Part shown: piece after piece, positions 6,274 through 9,929 of the stretch
Layout: each line of letters begins with the position of its first letter
How positions within the stretch are numbered: position 1 is the first letter of the stretch
Assembly: GCA_029987025.1 (NCBI GenBank)
Contig: DALTWQ010000046.1
Location: 1-9,929 of the forward strand
Reading direction: 5' to 3'
DNA: 9,929 nucleotides
Source: Methanocorpusculum sp.
Lineage (GTDB): Archaea > Halobacteriota > Methanomicrobia > Methanomicrobiales > Methanocorpusculaceae
Program-made: the position numbers and the translations under genes
Notes under the pieces: generated by a model
Told to the model about the DNA's origin: nothing
What the model saw: the letters and a program-made list of their open reading frames with translations, nothing else
Database searches by the model: none

Positions 6274-6331
6274 AAGACCTATACTACTGCCGGACAAATA
6301 TATATCCACAAATCCACAGGAGAATACAAAA
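6274..6331 (+). promoter_or_regulatory. Promoter and leader of the mrp-mfnD-mfnF-surE operon
   Basis: Two TATA-like elements precede the ATG at 6332. AAATATATAT at 6296-6305 is the better sequence match but would start the RNA near 6327, after the Shine-Dalgarno. CCTATAC near 6278-6284 is weaker but would give a leader of about 25 bases that includes AGGAGA at 6318-6323, which is well placed for the start codon. Both may be used. The rest of the 6151-6273 interval shows no gene I can support. Confidence 0.42.
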
Positions 6332-7204
6332 ATGAGTGATAAACCCGAAGGATGCGACGGACACTGCGATACCTGTTCGTCCAAAACTGATTCCTGTCAG
6401 AAGCCGAAGAAAGCAGACATCAGTGTAAAGCATGTTATCCTTGTCTTATCCGGCAAGGGAGGCGTCGGAAAGAGTACCGTCTCCGTAAACCTTGCCTATG
6501 CATTATCCAACCACGGATACCAGACCGGTCTTATGGACCTTGATATCCACGGTCCTTCCATTGCAAAAATGCTCGGCATCGAAGACCTCCGCCTTCAGGG
6601 AATCGGCAATAAGATTATGCCGATTAAGGTAACCGGTTCATTAAAGGTTATCTCCATGGCTCTTCTCTTAAATGAGACCGACAGCCCGGTTGTCTGGAGA
6701 GGGCCTATGAAGGCCGCTGCAATCCAGCAGTTCTTAGGTGACGTTGACTGGGGAGACCTTGACTACCTTGTCTGCGACCTGCCGCCGGGGACCGGTGACG
6801 AAGCCTTAAACATCGTTCAGTTCGCACCGAACGTAGAAGGAGCAGTTATTGTTACTACTCCGCAGGATGTTGCAGTTCTTGACTCAACCAAGGCAATCAA
6901 GTTCATCGAAATGATGGAACTTCCGGTCTTAGGTATCGTTGAGAACATGTCCGGCCTTGTCTGCCCGCACTGCGGCGAAATCCTTGACGTTTTCGGACGC
7001 GGCGGAGGAGAAAAGGCTGCTGAGAAGTACAACGTCCCCTACCTCGGTGCAATCCCGCTTGACATCGACATGAGAAAAGCAGGCGACGAAGGAAGACCAT
7101 TCATTCTCAGGAATCCGGGACAGAAAGGCGGAGAAGCAACCCGCGAAGCAGTCGACAAGGTTATGGAAAACCTTATCGCCGAAGTTGAAAAACGCGAAAA
7201 CTAA
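6332..7204 (+). CDS. Mrp/Nbp35-family Fe-S cluster carrier ATPase (ApbC type)
   Basis: A 290-residue P-loop ATPase of the Mrp/Nbp35/ApbC family, which binds a [4Fe-4S] cluster at a dimer interface and hands it to apoproteins in the cytoplasm. The deviant Walker A G-K-G-G-V-G-K-S-T is at 41-49, switch I D-L-D-I-H-G-P-S at 69-76, a Walker B-like D-L-P-P-G-T-G-D at 149-156, and the bridging-cluster pair C211-P-H-C214 near the C-terminus. The N-terminus has four more cysteines (8, 12, 15, 22), resembling the N-terminal cluster motif of Nbp35 rather than plain bacterial Mrp. The start has a Shine-Dalgarno at 6318-6323. It leads an operon with methanofuran genes and lies directly after por, so client Fe-S enzymes may include PorD/PorB; that link is inference. 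Confidence 0.92.
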   Translation: MSDKPEGCDGHCDTCSSKTDSCQKPKKADISVKHVILVLSGKGGVGKSTVSVNLAYALSNHGYQTGLMDLDIHGPSIAKMLGIEDLRLQGIGNKIMPIKVTGSLKVISMALLLNETDSPVVWRGPMKAAAIQQFLGDVDWGDLDYLVCDLPPGTGDEALNIVQFAPNVEGAVIVTTPQDVAVLDSTKAIKFIEMMELPVLGIVENMSGLVCPHCGEILDVFGRGGGEKAAEKYNVPYLGAIPLDIDMRKAGDEGRPFILRNPGQKGGEATREAVDKVMENLIAEVEKREN

Positions 7205-7213
7205 CCTCACGAT

Positions 7214-8125
7214 ATGAAAGTCCTCATCGCAGAATATACGCAGTTCAACAACCCCTACCTTGCTCCTGAGGGCAAGGTGATGGTTGATGTTCTGCGCAAA
7301 TCCTTTGAAAGCTGCGGCTATGAAGTAGTAACACCTGCCGGCGGAAAAGATTTCGGAGAAGAAATCAGCCGTCTTGCACCTGACTGCGAGTACAGTCTGG
7401 TAATCACTCCCGATGCACTGCTTTCAACGTACACTCATGCCGCAGAACTTCTCTCTCACAATATCGGTTCAGACAGTACCGCTGCCGCAGTCGCTGCAAA
7501 CAAACGTCTGACCTCCAAGCTGCTTGCCGCACGCGGTATCGCAGTCCCCAAAGAAGTCGGGCCCGACTTTGCAGGCAAACGTGTCATTAAGCCGGTTAAA
7601 GGTGAAGGCTCGATAAATGTCCGCATCGCAAAAGACGGCGAACTTCCAAAAGACGATGAGATGTGTGTTGAGTACATCGAAGGAAAACACTTCAGCGTAA
7701 GTCTTGTCGGAAGCCGTGTTGTAGGGGAAGCCTGCGGATTCTACAGCGGCCTTCCGCCGGTTCTTCTTACCGTAAACAGCCAGAATGCATACATCGATGA
7801 GGGAGGATTCTTCCGCTATGCCGGGGGAGAAACACCGGTCCATCCCCCTCTGGAAAAAGAGATGTTCGAGACCGCAGCAAAGACCATCGAGGCATTAGGC
7901 TGTCAGGGCTATGTCGGGGTTGACATGGTTGTATCAGGCGATAAAATCTATGTGGTCGATGTAAATGCACGGCCCACGATGAGTATTGTCGGAATCACCA
8001 AAGTAATCGAAGAGGAACTCGCAGACATTCTGCTCAAAGCAACCGTAGGTCTTCCGCCGGAGAAAATCCATTACAACGGAAAGACTGCTGTATTCGATGC
8101 AGAAGGCGGAGTTACTGTCAGATGA
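7214..8125 (+). CDS. mfnD: Tyramine--L-glutamate ligase, methanofuran biosynthesis (ATP-grasp)
   Basis: A 303-residue ATP-grasp enzyme. The ATP-binding lysine segment V-I-K126-P-V-K-G-E-G-S is at 124-133, and the metal/phosphate region is G-Y-V-G-V-D237-M at 232-238 followed by V-V-D249-V-N251-A-R-P-T, with D237, D249 and N251 the likely Mg2+ ligands. MfnD attaches the gamma-carboxyl of glutamate to the amine of tyramine using ATP, an early step in the methanofuran side chain. The family call rests on the ATP-grasp motifs, the archaeal-type N-terminal domain (M-K-V-L-I-A-E-Y) and the fact that the next gene is mfnF. It starts 9 bp after the mrp stop with no strong Shine-Dalgarno, and its TGA overlaps the mfnF ATG by 4 bp. 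A different amine ligase activity is possible but less likely. Confidence 0.87.
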   Translation: MKVLIAEYTQFNNPYLAPEGKVMVDVLRKSFESCGYEVVTPAGGKDFGEEISRLAPDCEYSLVITPDALLSTYTHAAELLSHNIGSDSTAAAVAANKRLTSKLLAARGIAVPKEVGPDFAGKRVIKPVKGEGSINVRIAKDGELPKDDEMCVEYIEGKHFSVSLVGSRVVGEACGFYSGLPPVLLTVNSQNAYIDEGGFFRYAGGETPVHPPLEKEMFETAAKTIEALGCQGYVGVDMVVSGDKIYVVDVNARPTMSIVGITKVIEEELADILLKATVGLPPEKIHYNGKTAVFDAEGGVTVR

Positions 8126-9042
8126 TTGGAATTGATGTAGGAGGAGCCAACCTCAAGATTGTAGATGATGCAGGTGTCCACATCCGCTACTGTCCGCTAT
8201 GGAAAGAGTCTCCTCTTGCAGACCTTCTTGCCGAGTTCAAAGGCGATGATGCCGCTGTTGTTATGAGCGGGGAACTTGCCGACGGTTTTTTTAACAAGCA
8301 GGAAGGAATTTCATTTATCGTTGATGCGGTGAAGAAATCCTTTCCGGATGCTGTCTTTTACGGAATGGACGGTACATTCCATAAAGAGGCATGCCATGAA
8401 CTTGCTGCGGCAAACTGGCTTGCATCTGTTGCCTGTCTTAAAAAGCAGTATCCAAATGGAATGATGCTTGATATCGGAAGCACCACTGCTGATATTGTGC
8501 CCTTTTCCGGCTTTGAAAAACTCATCGGCATGACTGATACGCTGCGTCTCCAGGCAGGGTATCTTGTCTATACGGGTATGCTCAGGACACCTGCTGCAAC
8601 ACTTGCATCGTCTGCGGTTGTAAACGGTATTCCGACGCCATTTTCCACAGAATACTTTGCCTGCAGCGGGGATGCGCATTTTGTTCTCGGCAATATCTCT
8701 CCTGATGAGTACACAGCAGCAACGCCGGACGGAAAAGAAGTCTCCCGCGAAGCATGCCTGCGGCGTCTTGCCCGGACAGTCTGTGCTGACCTGGAAGAAA
8801 TCGGCGAAGAAGGCGCTCTCTCTATTGCAGAAGCATTCTGTGCGGCGCAGAAAAAACTGGTCTGTGATGCAGTGTTCCGCGTGAAAGAGGAAAGCGGTGC
8901 AGATACGGTTCTCGTAGGCGGTATCGGTTCGAAAACGTTTGCTCCGTATGTCAGCGGGATTGACCTTACGGCAGAACTGAATATTCCTGCAGATGCGCTT
9001 CCTGCGTATGCGGTGCGGGAGCTTGCCCGCGGGATGTTCTAA
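8122..9042 (+). CDS. mfnF: Methanofuran-core synthase MfnF (hydantoinase/oxoprolinase-like, ASKHA fold)
   Basis: A 306-residue protein of the family long annotated as an H4MPT-linked C1-transfer pathway protein and later assigned as MfnF. MfnF joins aminomethylfuran diphosphate to gamma-glutamyl-tyramine through an ether bond, making the methanofuran core. The ASKHA-type phosphate motifs are clear: I-G-I-D5-V-G-G-A-N at the N-terminus, D117-I-G-S-T-T-A-D124 in the middle and V-G-G-I-G-S from 265. M-S-G-E-L-A-D at 48-54 is a recognisable family segment. Translation is coupled to mfnD by the ATGA overlap, with a weak purine-rich site at 8102-8110. The next gene, surE, begins directly after the TAA. 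The kinase MfnE and the other Mfn genes are not in this window. Confidence 0.87.
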   Translation: MIGIDVGGANLKIVDDAGVHIRYCPLWKESPLADLLAEFKGDDAAVVMSGELADGFFNKQEGISFIVDAVKKSFPDAVFYGMDGTFHKEACHELAAANWLASVACLKKQYPNGMMLDIGSTTADIVPFSGFEKLIGMTDTLRLQAGYLVYTGMLRTPAATLASSAVVNGIPTPFSTEYFACSGDAHFVLGNISPDEYTAATPDGKEVSREACLRRLARTVCADLEEIGEEGALSIAEAFCAAQKKLVCDAVFRVKEESGADTVLVGGIGSKTFAPYVSGIDLTAELNIPADALPAYAVRELARGMF

Positions 9043-9840
9043 ATGGCGCGTCCGCGTATTCTTCTGACAAACGATGACGGGGTAAACTCCGTAGGCATCT
9101 GGGCGGCATATGATGCGATGTCGGCTTTCGCTGACGTTATTGTCTGCGCTCCTGCGGTGCAGCAGAGTGCTGCAGGACGCTCCATCTCTATTTTTGATGC
9201 GCTCCGGATGAATGAAGTAACAATCAACGGTCATAAAGCATACGCTGTTGACGGAAGGCCTACTGATGCGCTGATTCTGGGAATTCATGCGCTCAAGTGT
9301 AAGCCTGACCTTGTCGTATCCGGCGTAAATCTCGGAGAAAATATTACTGCTGAGTCAGTTACTACCTCAGGTACGGTGGGGGCCGCTATGGAGGCCGCAA
9401 ACCAGGGGGTTCCTGCTGTCGCGTTTTCTCTTGAGATGGTAAACGACGGAGACAAGTTTACCGACCCGCGTTCGCATCAGCTGGATTTTTCCGGCGTAAA
9501 AGAGGTTATCTCACGCCTTGTTCCGGTTATTTTAGCGGAAGGGATTCCGGCAGGAGCAGATTTGCTGAATGTGAACATCCCTGCAGGCGAGATTAAAGGG
9601 TATAAAGTATCACACCTGGGTCCTCGTCTTTTTAAGACCTCGGTTGAGACGCGGATTGACCCGCGCGGAAAGCCGTACTACTGGATTTGCGGGGAGATTC
9701 TTTCGGACGCGGAAAAGAATTCAGATACCGAAGCGCTTCACTCGGGATATGTGACAGTAACACCGCTTACGATGGACAATACTGCTCACTCTTCTGTTGA
9801 AATGACAAAAGAACTCTTAAAGCACGCCGGTGTTGAGTAA
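9043..9840 (+). CDS. surE: SurE-family 5'/3'-nucleotidase (survival protein E homologue)
   Basis: A 265-residue SurE phosphatase, which removes phosphate from nucleoside 5'- and 3'-monophosphates and has broad side activity on other small phosphates and short polyphosphate. The active-site metal ligands are in place: L-T-N-D11-D12-G, S42 in Q-Q-S-A-A-G-R-S, and N96 in S-G-V-N-L-G-E-N. The T-S-G-T-V-G-A-A-M-E-A segment is also typical. Length fits the family (about 250-270 residues). The ATG follows the mfnF TAA with no gap, so it is the last gene of the mrp-mfnD-mfnF-surE operon and is likely translationally coupled. SurE clean-up of nucleotides is the known role; a link to methanofuran synthesis is only suggested by position. 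A T6 tract follows 45 bp downstream. Confidence 0.94.
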   Translation: MARPRILLTNDDGVNSVGIWAAYDAMSAFADVIVCAPAVQQSAAGRSISIFDALRMNEVTINGHKAYAVDGRPTDALILGIHALKCKPDLVVSGVNLGENITAESVTTSGTVGAAMEAANQGVPAVAFSLEMVNDGDKFTDPRSHQLDFSGVKEVISRLVPVILAEGIPAGADLLNVNIPAGEIKGYKVSHLGPRLFKTSVETRIDPRGKPYYWICGEILSDAEKNSDTEALHSGYVTVTPLTMDNTAHSSVEMTKELLKHAGVE

Positions 9841-9885
9841 GAACAGATACCGACGTCACCTTAATTTAGAGTTCAAACCGTTTCC

Positions 9886-9891
9886 TTTTTT
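9886..9891 (+). terminator. Oligo-T terminator after surE
   Basis: A T6 run preceded by TTTCC lies 45 bases after the surE stop. It is the only U-rich stretch before the AT-rich element at 9904, so it is the likely end of the operon transcript. No hairpin of note is visible. Confidence 0.48.
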
Positions 9892-9901
9892 ACCTAATAG
9901 A

Positions 9902-9915
9902 GCGAATATAATAAA
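9902..9915 (+). promoter_or_regulatory. Candidate TATA element for a gene beyond the window
   Basis: GCGAATATAATAAA is a good archaeal TATA-like sequence directly after the surE terminator. Transcription would start about 25 bases further on, at or past the end of the window, so the gene it serves (protein or RNA) is not visible. Confidence 0.35.
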
Positions 9916-9929
9916 GCACGAAGGCAAGC

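Noticed and set aside
6183..6335. A 50-codon plus-strand frame in the por-mrp gap whose TGA overlaps the mrp ATG (ATGA), which looks like a small coupled leader gene.
   Set aside because: It has no Shine-Dalgarno, uses codons rare in the neighbouring genes (ATA, AGA, AGG), resembles no family I know, and runs through the TATA-like elements needed for mrp. Conservation of the frame in relatives would reopen it.
8311..9288. A 325-codon minus-strand open frame under mfnF and surE.
   Set aside because: It lies antisense to two well-supported genes, has a Cys/Arg-rich composition typical of antisense shadows and shows no domain.
1..9929. Search by eye for CRISPR repeats, insertion sequences, tRNA or rRNA genes, toxin-antitoxin pairs or defence genes.
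   Set aside because: None seen. Genes are tightly packed, intact and of core metabolism, and the gaps are too short or lack the expected structure.

Overview
This window looks like core chromosome of a methanogenic archaeon. The evidence is two adjacent methanofuran-biosynthesis genes (mfnD, mfnF), a four-subunit archaeal pyruvate:ferredoxin oxidoreductase in the order porC-porD-porA-porB, an archaeal-type SurE, and a divergent reading frame that begins like archaeal translation factor aIF5A. TATA-box-like AT-rich elements, short leaders and oligo-T tracts after genes also fit Archaea. The intermediate GC content and protein style suggest Methanomicrobiales, perhaps Methanocorpusculum-like, but that placement is an inference from memory, not a computed result.

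Layout. (1) 1-38, minus: the first 12 complete codons of a divergent gene, probably aIF5A. (2) 142-2698, plus: an operon of an inositol-monophosphatase/FBPase-family phosphatase, an NAD kinase (4-bp ATGA overlap) and a protein made almost entirely of eight TPR repeats (2-bp gap). (3) 2699-2771: a convergent gap rich in T and A tracts, probably a bidirectional terminator. (4) 2772-3149, minus: a small NifX/NifB-C-domain protein with a His/Cys-rich tail. (5) 3268-6126, plus: porCDAB, tightly packed with strong Shine-Dalgarno sites between genes. (6) 6127-6331: the largest gap (205 bp), with a terminator followed by a promoter. (7) 6332-9840, plus: an Mrp/Nbp35-type Fe-S carrier ATPase, mfnD, mfnF and surE, with a gap of 9 bp, an overlap of 4 bp and no gap between successive genes. 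(8) 9841-9929: a T-tract terminator and a TATA-like element for the next gene beyond the window. No stretch above 300 bp lacks a gene.

How the genes work together. The phosphatase/NAD kinase pair probably sets the NAD/NADP balance; the same two domains are fused in one protein in Methanocaldococcus jannaschii (MJ0917). PorCDAB interconverts pyruvate and acetyl-CoA plus CO2 with ferredoxin, the main carbon-fixing entry to biosynthesis in hydrogenotrophic methanogens. It needs three [4Fe-4S] clusters, and an Fe-S carrier (Mrp/Nbp35) and a NifX-like metallocluster-binding protein flank it. MfnD and MfnF build methanofuran, the C1 carrier for the first step of methanogenesis from CO2. I see no mobile element, CRISPR array, tRNA, rRNA or defence system. 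The most useful leads are gene associations (split NADP phosphatase/NAD kinase, the TPR partner, Mrp and SurE with the Mfn genes) rather than a wholly new system.
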